From positions 8,763 to 72,762 of the forward strand of contig CAUZEA010000016.1 in the NCBI GenBank assembly GCA_963578605.1: a DNA stretch of 64,000 bases, in the 5' to 3' direction. The DNA comes from JAKVCB01 sp963578605. Lineage in GTDB: Bacteria; Planctomycetota; Planctomycetia; Pirellulales; Lacipirellulaceae. Below the pieces are notes generated by a model, which made no database searches, was not told where the DNA came from, and saw only the letters and a list, made by a program, of their open reading frames with translations. The position numbers and the translations under genes were made by a program. Within the stretch, counting starts at the first letter, position 1; each line of letters opens with the position of its first letter. Positions 8,782-17,849 of this stretch are shown in pieces.

Positions 8782-9855
8782 CTACTGCAACCGCCGCCAG
8801 TTGACATCTTCTAAATTGAAGGCCTGCAGTTGGATGTCGCCTTCCCGCTCTGCCGGGCAAACCAGTAAAGCTCGTAACTCTGGTCGTGCGGCGCAAAAAG
8901 TTGCGACCTCCACAGGGCCCATCACGTAAAATGCGGTCGAAAGGGCATCCGCTTCGGCTGCTGTGGGTGCAATTACTGTGGCCGAATAAATTCCTTCGGC
9001 TGGCAACCCGGTTCGAGGATCAAGAATGTGGCCATAGCGCTTGCCACGGTGTCGGAAGAATTGCGTTCCCGATCCGGAAGTGGCGAGTGCCTCGTCGCAC
9101 AAAAAGAACTCCGCAAGACGTTCTGAAGGACGCATCGGATGACGCAAACCGATGGCCCAGCCCGCTTCGTCATGTCCGCGGGCCAGCACACTACTACGAC
9201 CACCGTGAATTAAATAATTGGCAAGCCCGTTCTGGTCGAGCAACTCGGCTGCCCGATCCAAAGCGTAACCCTTGCCGAGGCTGTTCAGGTTGATGGCAAC
9301 TCCGGGAAGCTTGAGGTGAATTGTCTGCTGCCTTTCGTCGAGTTGCACGTGCTGAAACCCCACCTTTTTCAGCGCCCGCTTTAAATCGTCCTCTTGGGGT
9401 AGCTTGCCTGTTCTCCTCAAGAAGCCCCAAACGTCTGAAAGGGGGCCACTTGTAATGTCGAATGCACCTCCAGTCCGCTCATAAAGAAAGGATGCCAGAG
9501 AAAGGAGCGAAAACAGGCGGGACTCCACCTCGACTTCCTCCAGCGCCGCCCGTCGATTGATATCCATCACTTCACTGTGGTTGCGGTAAACGGTCAATTG
9601 ATCCTCGATGGTTTCGACCAGGTCGAGCGCCGCGATCGCATGTTCGGTGGCTGCATCTTCGTGCTGAGCCGGAAATTGGATTTCGAAATCGCAAGCCATT
9701 GCCCGCCGGTGAACGCTTAGCAGATACCGGCCAACGGCCACAGCCGCTTTGATTTTGGCACCATTCGGATCAAGGTGATCGAGAGGTTCCAGCGGCGCGG
9801 TTGCACCCCTGCCCTGCAAGAAATCGCGCCGTGTGGGATGTTGCGGTCGAGGCAT
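8782..9855 (-). CDS. apbE: FAD:protein FMN transferase (ApbE family)
   Basis: ApbE attaches FMN covalently to a threonine of target proteins, such as NqrB/NqrC-type subunits, on the outer face of the inner membrane. The 357-residue protein has a twin-arginine-like start (PTRRDFLQG). Family signatures follow: AMACDFEIQF, DITSGPLSDVWGF, NLNSLGKGYALDRA, the GGRSSVLARG flavin-binding turn, HILDPRTGLPA, and ADALSTAFYVMG near the end. No Nqr or Rnf genes are nearby. It is divergent from glmM, with about 60 bases between starts. Confidence 0.9.
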   Translation of the reverse strand: MPRPQHPTRRDFLQGRGATAPLEPLDHLDPNGAKIKAAVAVGRYLLSVHRRAMACDFEIQFPAQHEDAATEHAIAALDLVETIEDQLTVYRNHSEVMDINRRAALEEVEVESRLFSLLSLASFLYERTGGAFDITSGPLSDVWGFLRRTGKLPQEDDLKRALKKVGFQHVQLDERQQTIHLKLPGVAINLNSLGKGYALDRAAELLDQNGLANYLIHGGRSSVLARGHDEAGWAIGLRHPMRPSERLAEFFLCDEALATSGSGTQFFRHRGKRYGHILDPRTGLPAEGIYSATVIAPTAAEADALSTAFYVMGPVEVATFCAARPELRALLVCPAEREGDIQLQAFNLEDVNWRRLQ

Positions 9856-9916
9856 CTCTCGATTATACCGTCAATCCGGGAACCATGGCGCCTTGGACCT
9901 GGGAGAACCCATTGTA

Positions 9917-11260
9917 ATGTCGGATCTTATCATCACTGTTTCGGGCCTCCGCGGCATCGTGGGTACGTCGCTGACCGACGACATCGCCCGTCGCTACGCG
10001 GCAGCATTTGCGCAAGGGATGCCAGAGGGCTTGTTCGTGGTGACACGCGATGGGCGGGATAACGGTCCCCAGCTGGTCGCTCCGGTCTGTGAGGGACTCA
10101 TGCAGGGGGGAGCGACAAAGATCCTTGACGGGCAAGTCGCAGCCACTCCCACCACAGGAATCCTGGTACGGAAAGCGGGTGCGGTGGGAGGAGTTCAAAT
10201 CTCGGCCAGCCACAATCCGCCAGAATACAACGGGCTCAAGTTGTTTTCCTCCGCGGGTCGTGTCCTCCCGGCCACGCTCGGCAAAGAGGTCCTCGAGCGG
10301 TTTCACGCAAGTTCGTCAGACGTTACAGAAAAACCCACCTGTTCGATCCAAACGATTTCTGACACGACATCGGAACATTGGTCGCTGGTAGCGCAAACGG
10401 TCAATTTAGAGCGGATCCATGCAGAATTGTTTCGGGTGCTGCTGGACGCCAACCATGGAAGTGGAAGTGTGCTTGGGGAACGATTGCTCGAAGAACTGGG
10501 ATGCCAGGTGACGGTGGTAGGAGCCACTCCGGACGGAAAATTTTCCCATCCTCCTGAACCAACCGCTGAAAACCTCGCAGGTGTCGTGCAACAAGTCGTG
10601 CAAGCCAATGCCGCAATTGGGTTTTGTCAGGACCCCGATGCCGATCGGCTTGCCTTGATCGATGAGAACGGCCGCTACCTCGGAGAAGAATACACGCTGG
10701 CAATTTGTGTAAACCACGTTCTGCGGGCAATGCCAGGACCGATTGTCACGAACTGCTCAACGAGCCGCATGAGCGAAGATCTGGCGAATCTGTATGGAGT
10801 TGGATTCCATCGCTCCGGGGTCGGCGAGGCAAATGTTGTCGACAAGATGCTCGAAGTTGGGGCCATCCTGGGTGGCGAAGGTAACGGCGGGTGCATCGAC
10901 CCACGGGTCGGTCTGGTGCGCGACAGTTTCGTTGGCATGGCGTTGGTCCTGGATGCCATGGCCGAGCGGAACTTGCCAATCTCCGCGTTGGCCGACGAGC
11001 TGCCCTGTTACTCGATTTGCAAGACAAAGATCGAGTTAGCCGCCGAGGACGTCGCCGATGGACTCGATGCCTTGCAAAGGCACTTTGGCGGCGCGGCTCA
11101 AGACCGCCTGGACGGCCTGCGACTTGATTGGCCTGACCAATGGCTGTTGGTCCGTGCCAGCAATACCGAACCAATCGTAAGGGTAGTTGCAGAAGCACCG
11201 AGTGCCGAGGATGCCGGGCAACTGTGCGCCGAGGCGGCCGCCGTTTTGAGTATGCAGTAA
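9917..11260 (+). CDS. glmM: Phosphoglucosamine mutase / phosphohexomutase
   Basis: This enzyme interconverts glucosamine-6-phosphate and glucosamine-1-phosphate (or a related hexose phosphate) for UDP-GlcNAc synthesis. The 447-residue protein has an N-terminal VSGLRGIVG and the phosphoserine loop ISASHNPPEYNG with catalytic Ser98. The metal-binding loop is DPDADRLAL, the sugar-specificity loop is GEGNGGCIDP, and the C-terminal phosphate clamp is VRASNTEPIVRVVAE. The frame is open to 9833, but ATG at 9917 starts exactly at the family N-terminus and has GGGAG upstream. glmS further along in the window supports the GlmM assignment, but a phosphomannomutase role cannot be excluded. Confidence 0.85.
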   Translation: MSDLIITVSGLRGIVGTSLTDDIARRYAAAFAQGMPEGLFVVTRDGRDNGPQLVAPVCEGLMQGGATKILDGQVAATPTTGILVRKAGAVGGVQISASHNPPEYNGLKLFSSAGRVLPATLGKEVLERFHASSSDVTEKPTCSIQTISDTTSEHWSLVAQTVNLERIHAELFRVLLDANHGSGSVLGERLLEELGCQVTVVGATPDGKFSHPPEPTAENLAGVVQQVVQANAAIGFCQDPDADRLALIDENGRYLGEEYTLAICVNHVLRAMPGPIVTNCSTSRMSEDLANLYGVGFHRSGVGEANVVDKMLEVGAILGGEGNGGCIDPRVGLVRDSFVGMALVLDAMAERNLPISALADELPCYSICKTKIELAAEDVADGLDALQRHFGGAAQDRLDGLRLDWPDQWLLVRASNTEPIVRVVAEAPSAEDAGQLCAEAAAVLSMQ

Positions 11261-11310
11261 TCAGGCTGACCTGGGCACCGATCTTGTTACTCGGCCCGCT
11301 GACGTTTGGC

Positions 11311-12720
11311 TCAAGGCTTTCTGGGGCAGGTTCCCGTCTTTTTGGCTGCACCGCTCAGGACAACCAGATAGGGGACCGGTTCCCTGCCGAGCACGTTGAG
11401 AACAGTCCCACCAGCGGTGAACACGTGCGTAACCCAGTCCGGTTCTCCGTATTTCTCAAGGGCTTTTCCTCCTTCACCCCCTCCCACATACACCGCAACT
11501 CCCGCATCGGTCAATCGCTTCAGCTGTCGGATGAATTTTCGTGTTCCCTCCTCAAATCGTGGATCCTCAAACATGCCAAAGACGCCGTTGTAGAATGCGA
11601 CTTTGCCCTCAACTCCCTCCGCCAGAAATTGCCCGATCTTGTCTTCAAACAAGGCGGTTGACTTCGGCCCAATGTCAAACTGCTGATCGCCGGGCTCCAA
11701 CTCCAGCTTTGCTGTGCCGTCGGCAACAATCGAATCGATAGGCACCACGAACTCAATTCCCCTGTTGCGACCGTCCATGACCATCTTTTTTGCCTGAGCG
11801 ACGCGCCCACGAGGAATGAAGTAAGGCTGATCGTTATGGGCAGGATCCTCCGCAACGCCAATACAAATATGCTGACCGTCTAACTCAGCGATTGCCTTGC
11901 GGAGCGCCATTGCCAGGGATCCGGCGGCGAAAACATGCTTGATTTTTCCGCCACCGATCATGGCTTCCAGATCATCTAACTTGTCGATTTTCAAGCCGCT
12001 GAAGACCACCAGTTCCGTATCGAGGCAACGCATCATGGGCCCTCTGAATTCTCCAGCCACGTAGTCACCCAGTGCCACACGATCCATGGCAGCTGGAATC
12101 ACCGTACTGGACGTATCGAGACTACCGGCAGAAAGCGCCTCGTGGACGTAGACTCGAGCAACTTGTTCAGCCATGTGGTTGGCAAAGCGTGCGAGGCGTG
12201 GGGCCAACGCTTGAAGATCGTTTCGACCCGCCTTCCAGAGTGCCCGCTCCACTTCATAGCGGCGGGTGTTTTCGAGCATGATTACGGACCCCTCGGCTGC
12301 GGTATCGATTTGATGCGTGGCTGCCTCCTGGACTTTCAGTTGTGACTCATTCAACCAGTCGGTCACCAGGGGAACTTCACACTCAAGAAGGTCGCCAAGC
12401 CGGGCTGCTACCTTCGACAAAGACCCTTCAGGTTGCCGCCCGATATGGCCAAAGATGATTTGCTTCCAACCACGTTTTCGACCGAACGCCACGGTCTGAA
12501 CCATCGATCGCAGACGAATATCGCCTTCCCCCACCTGCGGTCCAGGCTTGGCATCAATATCCCCCCGAACCAACACTTTGGTACCGGCAGGAATATCTGC
12601 CAGTGAATTCAAGCCTGGAATCGTGTTTAAATAGTCGCTCAGTTCCCAAGTAGGCGCGGCCTTGCGACCGGCAAGTAGCATTTCGCACCAGGCCTGCATT
12701 TCATGATCATCGGTCGTCAT
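11311..12720 (-). CDS. Divergent phosphoglycerate-kinase-like protein
   Basis: The 469-residue protein has the overall PGK layout. The N-terminal part carries TKVLVRGDIDAKPG and IIFGHIGRQPEGS (the PGK H-x2-R), then IMLENTRRYEVE. The C-terminal part has FSGLKIDKLDD, FYNGVFGMFEDPRFEEGT and VYVGGGEGGKALEKYG. Several PGK signatures are altered: VDFN is replaced by GDID, the NDAF...HRAHAS stretch by HEALSAGSLDTSST, and GGGDS by GGGEGG. Start at 12720 is preceded by GAGGAA with 8-base spacing; the frame is open further upstream but that part looks non-coding. It may be a true but divergent PGK, or a paralogue with another role. Confidence 0.7.
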   Translation of the reverse strand: MTTDDHEMQAWCEMLLAGRKAAPTWELSDYLNTIPGLNSLADIPAGTKVLVRGDIDAKPGPQVGEGDIRLRSMVQTVAFGRKRGWKQIIFGHIGRQPEGSLSKVAARLGDLLECEVPLVTDWLNESQLKVQEAATHQIDTAAEGSVIMLENTRRYEVERALWKAGRNDLQALAPRLARFANHMAEQVARVYVHEALSAGSLDTSSTVIPAAMDRVALGDYVAGEFRGPMMRCLDTELVVFSGLKIDKLDDLEAMIGGGKIKHVFAAGSLAMALRKAIAELDGQHICIGVAEDPAHNDQPYFIPRGRVAQAKKMVMDGRNRGIEFVVPIDSIVADGTAKLELEPGDQQFDIGPKSTALFEDKIGQFLAEGVEGKVAFYNGVFGMFEDPRFEEGTRKFIRQLKRLTDAGVAVYVGGGEGGKALEKYGEPDWVTHVFTAGGTVLNVLGREPVPYLVVLSGAAKKTGTCPRKP

Positions 12721-12841
12721 CAGCGGGTTCCTCAATTCATGGTCATGTGCAGGGGGCCAGGGAAAACTGCCGGGCAACCGTAGAACAAGCGGAGATTTTG
12801 GCACGATTCCCCACGCTCTGCGACCCGTAAGTGGCACAATT

Positions 12842-13105
12842 CTATTCAACCATTCCGGCAAAATCGCAGGTGGGTGCTTCCGCCGCCCCCAAATCAAGCG
12901 GCGGGGTCGAACCCGCTGGAGGTGAGGTTTTGGTCGTTTCGGCGGGAGGAGCTTCTTGGACCCTGGCAAACCCCAGGCCGTCAAACGATGCTGCGGCAAC
13001 AGCGGCTTCAAAGTTGCCCATTTCCGAGCGGAACGTTGTGAGCAAATCCTCGGCAACGTCCCTTCCCCCCAATAGCGTGTCAATCAGCCCGTTGACCGGA
13101 GCCAA
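12842..13105 (-). CDS. Small hypothetical protein (uncertain)
   Basis: This is an 87-residue reading frame with a TTG start and no clear ribosome site. Its codon choice resembles that of neighbouring genes. The first half is helix-like (ILTTFRSEMGNFEAA-type composition around residues 20-40) and the second half is Pro/Thr/Ala-rich, as in a flexible tail. No family is recognised. It lies upstream of the PGK-like gene on the same strand and could be co-transcribed. It may also be spurious. Confidence 0.35.
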   Translation of the reverse strand: MAPVNGLIDTLLGGRDVAEDLLTTFRSEMGNFEAAVAAASFDGLGFARVQEAPPAETTKTSPPAGSTPPLDLGAAEAPTCDFAGMVE

Positions 13106-13196
13106 TCAACAGAAATAAGATGACGTGATGGGATTGAATGACTACGGGAGGATGCGTTTGAAAAACCATGGAAAGCACTTAGGGAAGTAGAAACGC

Positions 13197-14450
13197 GTGA
13201 CAGCAACAAGAGAAGAAATTCCAGATCTGGCTGAAGCATTGCGCGCAACTGGCGCCCCGCTTGTCGAGGTCACGGGAAACGATTCCCCCGCATCGCGAAC
13301 CTGCATCCCCCGCACAAAACTGGCAACAAAGGTTGCTGAGGTACTCGCCGATCCGATTGGGTACCCCCCGCTGTCCCGGACTATCGTACCAGGCGACCAG
13401 GTGGCGATCGCCACCGACGAATCAACTCCCTGCTTGCGAGAAGTTGTTGCCGGGGTTGTCGGTTACCTGGTCGCAAATGGTGTAACCATCGATTTGATCA
13501 CCGTTGTCACTGGTTGCCAGCAAGTACAGGAGCAACTGCGTGAAGTTCTCACCCAACTCGGCCATGATGGCCGGCGCGTGGTCATTCACGATCCCACAGA
13601 CCAAAAATCGCTCTGCTTTGTCGGCATGACCGAGGATGGCAACGCTTTACTCATCAACCGAACGCTGTACGAAGCAGATGTAATCCTCCCGATCGGCTGC
13701 GCACGATTGGAAGAAGTACCGGGTCATGCCGGTCTCTACGATTCAATTTACCCTCGCTTTGGCGATGCCAAAACGGTGACACGGTGGCGATCACCAGCTG
13801 GATTTGAATTCACCTCGCACACGTCGTGGCGACGCTGTGCCGACAAAGCTGGTTGGCTGCTGGGCGTGCCCCTGGTTCTGAAAGTGGTGCCCGGCCCAAA
13901 CGGTAATGTCATGAAGTTACTCGCCGGAGACGCACCTACGATCGCCCGTCGAGCGAACGAACTCTGCCATTCTCTCTGGGCAAGATCGGTGCCGAGCCCG
14001 GCAAGTCTGGTGGTCGCGACGATTTCTGGATCGGACGTCCATCACAACTGGGAAAACGTCGCCCGAGCCACGCGGGCTGCTGAACCCGTACTGGTCGAAG
14101 GCGGAGCTCTGGCCATCAGCTGTGCCAGGCTGTCCACCGAACCAAAATCGATCCGACAGTTGGCCACAATGGATGATTTCGCGACCCTGCAATCCCGCTT
14201 GCGGGACGACGCTGAGAATGACACCTGGTTTGCCTGGGAATTACTGCAAGCTCTCGACCGAGGCCCTGTCTACTTGATGAGCGATCTGAACGATGAAATA
14301 GTTGAAGACCTGGGCATCGCTCCCGTCGGAAACATCGCTGAGTTTGCACGATTGGCAAGCCGGCATGAATCCTGTATTGTGCTCTCCGACGCGCACCATG
14401 TAATAGCCGCTGTTTCCAGTTCGGAAGATTCCGAAGATCAAGCCCAATGA
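13197..14450 (+). CDS. LarA-like protein (lactate-racemase/DUF2088 family)
   Basis: The 417-residue protein resembles LarA nickel-pincer racemases in layout. The D-x-T-R-P-like segment is AIATDESTPCL, followed by a Rossmann-like stretch with LITVVTGCQQ, then VVIHDPTDQ and NRTLYEADVILPIGCARLEE. In LarA the segment after the Rossmann strand carries a catalytic His (G-x-H), which is absent here (TGCQQ). The enzyme activity may therefore differ from lactate racemisation. The start is GTG with AGGGAAG upstream. Its stop overlaps the YgfZ-like gene start by 4 bases (ATGA), indicating translational coupling. Confidence 0.72.
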   Translation: MTATREEIPDLAEALRATGAPLVEVTGNDSPASRTCIPRTKLATKVAEVLADPIGYPPLSRTIVPGDQVAIATDESTPCLREVVAGVVGYLVANGVTIDLITVVTGCQQVQEQLREVLTQLGHDGRRVVIHDPTDQKSLCFVGMTEDGNALLINRTLYEADVILPIGCARLEEVPGHAGLYDSIYPRFGDAKTVTRWRSPAGFEFTSHTSWRRCADKAGWLLGVPLVLKVVPGPNGNVMKLLAGDAPTIARRANELCHSLWARSVPSPASLVVATISGSDVHHNWENVARATRAAEPVLVEGGALAISCARLSTEPKSIRQLATMDDFATLQSRLRDDAENDTWFAWELLQALDRGPVYLMSDLNDEIVEDLGIAPVGNIAEFARLASRHESCIVLSDAHHVIAAVSSSEDSEDQAQ

Positions 14451-15376
14451 CCCACGAATTGGCATCCCCCGATCTGTTGGTTGAGTACCAGGCACTGGCT
14501 GACGGTAAGGGATTCTGGCAGTTACCAGACTGGACCAGTGTGGCCATCCAAGGTCGCGACCGTACCTCTTTCTTGAATAGCTTTTGCTCCAATGACGTCA
14601 CGCCACTCGAGCTGGGCGAGACCTGTGAGGCATTCCTCACCGATGTCAAAGGCAAGGTGGTTGCCCAACCACTCATAATTTGCCGGCCACATGATCTCCT
14701 GTTGATAACGGTTCCCCACCAGGCCCAATCCATCATCACGCACCTCGATCGCTACATCCTCCGAGAAGACGTGCACCTTGAAGATACAACCCTCCGCCGG
14801 TCGTTTATGGTGGCAACCTTTGATCCGTCGTCGGCAGATCTCCCCCAGGGTGCCCTTTCGATCAAGTGCAATTGGTTCAGTTCAACACCAACCTTTCTGA
14901 TCGAGATACCTGCTGAGGTACCTTCTGCCAGTCTTATCGAGCAACTCAGCGGCAAGGGCCGGCTCTGCCAGACCGCGGCCCCTGAAGCAATTCGAATTGA
15001 AGCTGGCCTGCCCCGCTTTGGAATCGATTTCGACCAGTCCAACTTCCCTCAAGAAATCGGACGCGATCAGCAGGCAATCAGCTTTACTAAAGGATGTTAT
15101 TTGGGGCAGGAAACGGTAGCTCGGATCGATGCGATGGGGCATGTCAATCAACAGATCGTCGGCCTGCAGTTCGACGAAAATCGTCTGCCAACGGCTGGCA
15201 CTCTGCTCTCTTGCGGTGAAAACACCGTCGGAAAACTCACATCGGTAGCTTATTCACCAGGGTTACAGGTACCGATTGCCTTGGGTATGATCCGTCGCGG
15301 GCATTACGAAGTGGGGGGAAAACTCGACTCGCCGTTTGGCACATGCCACGTTGTCGCGCTGCCCATGCTTGCGTAA
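14447..15376 (+). CDS. ygfZ: YgfZ/GcvT-domain folate-binding protein
   Basis: YgfZ-type proteins use folate to help repair or assemble iron-sulphur enzymes, including the MiaB/MtaB class. The 309-residue protein has an N-terminal GcvT-like domain (SVAIQGRDRTSFLNSF and SNDVTPLELGE). The family signature KGCYLGQETVARID near residue 220 contains the conserved Cys. A beta-barrel end piece follows. The start overlaps the LarA-like stop codon by 4 bases. A functional link to mtaB elsewhere in this window is plausible but not shown. Confidence 0.87.
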   Translation: MTHELASPDLLVEYQALADGKGFWQLPDWTSVAIQGRDRTSFLNSFCSNDVTPLELGETCEAFLTDVKGKVVAQPLIICRPHDLLLITVPHQAQSIITHLDRYILREDVHLEDTTLRRSFMVATFDPSSADLPQGALSIKCNWFSSTPTFLIEIPAEVPSASLIEQLSGKGRLCQTAAPEAIRIEAGLPRFGIDFDQSNFPQEIGRDQQAISFTKGCYLGQETVARIDAMGHVNQQIVGLQFDENRLPTAGTLLSCGENTVGKLTSVAYSPGLQVPIALGMIRRGHYEVGGKLDSPFGTCHVVALPMLA

Positions 15377-15384
15377 AGTGCCCT

Positions 15385-15909
15385 TTAACGGGCATGGGGC
15401 GAAGTGGCGACCCTCATCGCCGACAAGTGGAAAATCCATTCTTCGACACGATCAAGCACGTATTCGTCAGTTAGCACTTGACCGGTGACCTTACACAACC
15501 CTTGAATCATTGCCTCATGCAAGTCCCTACAAGCTTGCCAAAGCTGAGCCAGAAACCGGGTCAGTTCTGCCTCGGTCAATTGCCGGCTGCGTAATTGAAC
15601 CTGATTGTCCCTCCGTACACGGCGCATGGTTAGCAGATAACCATGTTTGGCCTTGAGGAGTTGCTCCGCTGAATACGCCCGGCGCAACTCGTCGCGGGAA
15701 TTGAAATGGCAAGCCAACTCAACCCCGAAATAGATGCGGGCACAACCGTTACGCCGAAACCCGACAACAACGGATCCTGCCTGACCGGCAAGCCCGCTCA
15801 ACTCAATCCGTTCGACCAGTGCAGTCGCTTCGCGGAAGATATCTTCCCTGTCCTTTTCTTCCCTTGCCATTTCATGACCAATAAAAAAACTGGCCGTTTC
15901 GAACTTCAT
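15385..15909 (-). CDS. Hypothetical protein
   Basis: A 174-residue soluble protein from the ATG at 15909, or 161 residues from 15870 (MAREEKDREDIF). The frame is open to 15966. The body is charged and mixed alpha/beta: ATALVERIELSGLAGQAGSV, then GFRRNGCARIYFGVELAC, then a helical C-terminal half with QLTEAELTRFLAQLWQACRD and a DEYVLDRVEEWIFHL end. No family is recognised. It is convergent with the ygfZ-like gene and lies downstream of the M50 protease gene on the same strand, so it may be co-transcribed with it. Confidence 0.65.
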   Translation of the reverse strand: MKFETASFFIGHEMAREEKDREDIFREATALVERIELSGLAGQAGSVVVGFRRNGCARIYFGVELACHFNSRDELRRAYSAEQLLKAKHGYLLTMRRVRRDNQVQLRSRQLTEAELTRFLAQLWQACRDLHEAMIQGLCKVTGQVLTDEYVLDRVEEWIFHLSAMRVATSPHAR

Positions 15910-15966
15910 CCGCAACAGGAAGCGAAAAGAATGCCCGGCATGGCCTAACCATGGCAGGTTCGACAA

Positions 15967-17040
15967 CTATTCATACTCCAGTGAATTTTCCTCTTGCGCC
16001 TCTTGGCGGTGACGATAGCGTTCACTGGCCCGGTGGAGTAACGCCCGTTCTTCGCCGGTCAGTTTTTCCAAACTCGATTGGTGCAGGCGAGCCAGAACAT
16101 CATCAACGCGGGCATCTTCGTACTCTTCTTCGGCCCGCCTCACCTGTTTGCGTCGCTGACGACGTTGATCGTAACGTTGTTGAACAAGCACAGCGTCCTT
16201 CTCCTCCTCCTCCTCCGCCCAAAGCTCATCCAGCAGATCGACACCGTCACCCTGAACATGGTAGCCAGGAGTCTCTTCCGAAAATCCACTTCGCCTAATA
16301 CCCGCTAAGTCTTGCTGAGCACTAAAGAAGAGAAAGATCGCAAGGGTGACCAGGGGTATCCAGAGGGGAAGGGTTGGATGAGGTTGGGGATGTTGTACAA
16401 AGAGCGGTAACACGGCTAAACCAACAGCAACACCCATCGCAATGCGGCTCGTCACGATACATGCCGTACGCCGCCCCACGAGCGGCCACAGCGTGGCTCG
16501 CAGGGCAGGTCCCCCATCAAACGGATAGGCCGGCAATAGATTGAGTAACAATAGCATCCAATTCAGCCAGAGCGTCAATTTTCCAGCCAATACCCAGGAA
16601 CTGCCCTGACTTGACTCGACCAACTGGGACGGTACAAACGGCTGTAACAACCCCAACACATACACGCTCGAATCGAACGAGAGGGCAATCGCTGCCAGCA
16701 CAACCAGACTCAAATGGACAAGTGGACCCGCCAGGGCAACGAATACTTGCACTTCGGGTTGGTCAGGAACACGTGGCGAAGAGAGACCACCAAAAGGACC
16801 AATCACAATTTGGTCGACCTGGCCACCCAGCTTGATTGCAGCCACCGTGTGGGCAAATTCATGGAGCAGCAAACTGATAAACAATATGCCAACGGTGATC
16901 AAACCTGGGCCGAGCATATCGCCAGCCGTGACCGCCAATGTCAACACGATAAAGATCAGAAAAAAAATGTGGAGTCTGACCGGAACGCCCCAGAATCGGC
17001 CCAGGGTTAAGCTCCAGACAGTTACTTGACGCCCTACCAT
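15967..17040 (-). CDS. Site-2-protease-like M50 metallopeptidase with charged C-terminal tail
   Basis: This is an integral-membrane zinc protease. The 357-residue protein (start at 17040, GAG upstream) has the zinc motif H60-E61-x2-H64 in LLLHEFAHTVAA inside a membrane helix. The second ligand motif, NLLPAYPFDGGP, is near residue 175. About six hydrophobic segments are seen. After residue 230 comes a cytoplasmic tail with an acidic run (LWAEEEEEKDAV), Arg/Gln-rich linkers and a final helix pair ARVDDVLARLHQSSLEKLTG. The tail resembles the one found on many rhomboid proteases. The substrate is unknown. Confidence 0.85.
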   Translation of the reverse strand: MVGRQVTVWSLTLGRFWGVPVRLHIFFLIFIVLTLAVTAGDMLGPGLITVGILFISLLLHEFAHTVAAIKLGGQVDQIVIGPFGGLSSPRVPDQPEVQVFVALAGPLVHLSLVVLAAIALSFDSSVYVLGLLQPFVPSQLVESSQGSSWVLAGKLTLWLNWMLLLLNLLPAYPFDGGPALRATLWPLVGRRTACIVTSRIAMGVAVGLAVLPLFVQHPQPHPTLPLWIPLVTLAIFLFFSAQQDLAGIRRSGFSEETPGYHVQGDGVDLLDELWAEEEEEKDAVLVQQRYDQRRQRRKQVRRAEEEYEDARVDDVLARLHQSSLEKLTGEERALLHRASERYRHRQEAQEENSLEYE

Positions 17041-17226
17041 GGCTAATCTCAGCACGCGAGACTGTTGCAGAGCCAATTCAACGGACAGGACACTCGTCAA
17101 CTGATAGACAAGTGTCCTAGATACCTATATCTTACCAGCCCATTCGCGGGAGGGCAAACGCCTGCCGGTCCGTCTCGCGGGCATCCTTCTTGGGCGTCGA
17201 CCGATAACCATCCCCTTACCGGTATA

Positions 17227-17769
17227 ATGGTATCCATGAACAGCAATCACAACATTCAACCACTATTGCAAACTCGACGCTTTACCGTGGTCGAGCACCA
17301 GATCACTCGACCCGACGGTTCCGTCGCCACCTGCGTAGCCGTTGAGCATCCCGGAGCGGTGGTCATTTTGCCCATTCTTTCAGACGGAAAAATATGCCTC
17401 ATTCGTAATCATCGCCTCACGGTCGGAGCGACGATCCTGGAACTTCCAGCCGGCACGAGAGAAGAAAATGAAACACCACTTGAGACCGCCAAGCGGGAAT
17501 TAGCCGAGGAGACCGGCTACCGAGGAAACCACTTTGAGAAACTTGCTGAGTTCTTTACCTCTCCGGGAATTATGAACGAACGCATGCACGCTTTCGTTGC
17601 CACTGAGCTGACCGCTGGTTCTCCGGCGCGGGAAGCGAATGAGGAAATCGAAAACTACATAGTGGCATGGGACGAAGTTCTGGAAATGGTTGCGCAGGGA
17701 ACCATCCAGGATGGCAAGACACTGGTCGCGCTGTTGCTGTATGACCGCCAGTTGCATCGTCCTGCGTAG
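17227..17769 (+). CDS. NUDIX hydrolase (ADP-ribose pyrophosphatase-like)
   Basis: A cytoplasmic hydrolase of nucleoside diphosphates linked to another moiety; the layout matches ADP-ribose pyrophosphatases. The 180-residue protein (177 if the ATG at 17236 is used) contains the Nudix box G-x5-E-x7-RELAEETGY, beginning GTREENETPLETAKREL near residue 80. A downstream FFTSPGIMNERMHAFVA segment is typical of the ADP-ribose branch. The frame is open upstream to 17065, but that stretch overlaps the start of the M50 gene on the other strand and is not protein-like. Confidence 0.87.
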   Translation: MVSMNSNHNIQPLLQTRRFTVVEHQITRPDGSVATCVAVEHPGAVVILPILSDGKICLIRNHRLTVGATILELPAGTREENETPLETAKRELAEETGYRGNHFEKLAEFFTSPGIMNERMHAFVATELTAGSPAREANEEIENYIVAWDEVLEMVAQGTIQDGKTLVALLLYDRQLHRPA

Positions 17770-17849
17770 CGGAAATTGGCTCCACTCTTGCTGAGCCGCG
17801 GGACTGGAATTGAACTTTTGCTTGCGATTTTACAACGGGAAAGCAAGTA

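Noticed and set aside
12721..13083. N-terminal extension of the PGK-like protein
   Set aside because: Low-complexity Pro/Arg text; a good ribosome site and the family-like start lie at 12720.
17223..17228. TATAAT promoter box before the NUDIX gene
   Set aside because: It overlaps the likely start codon and has no -35 match at normal spacing.
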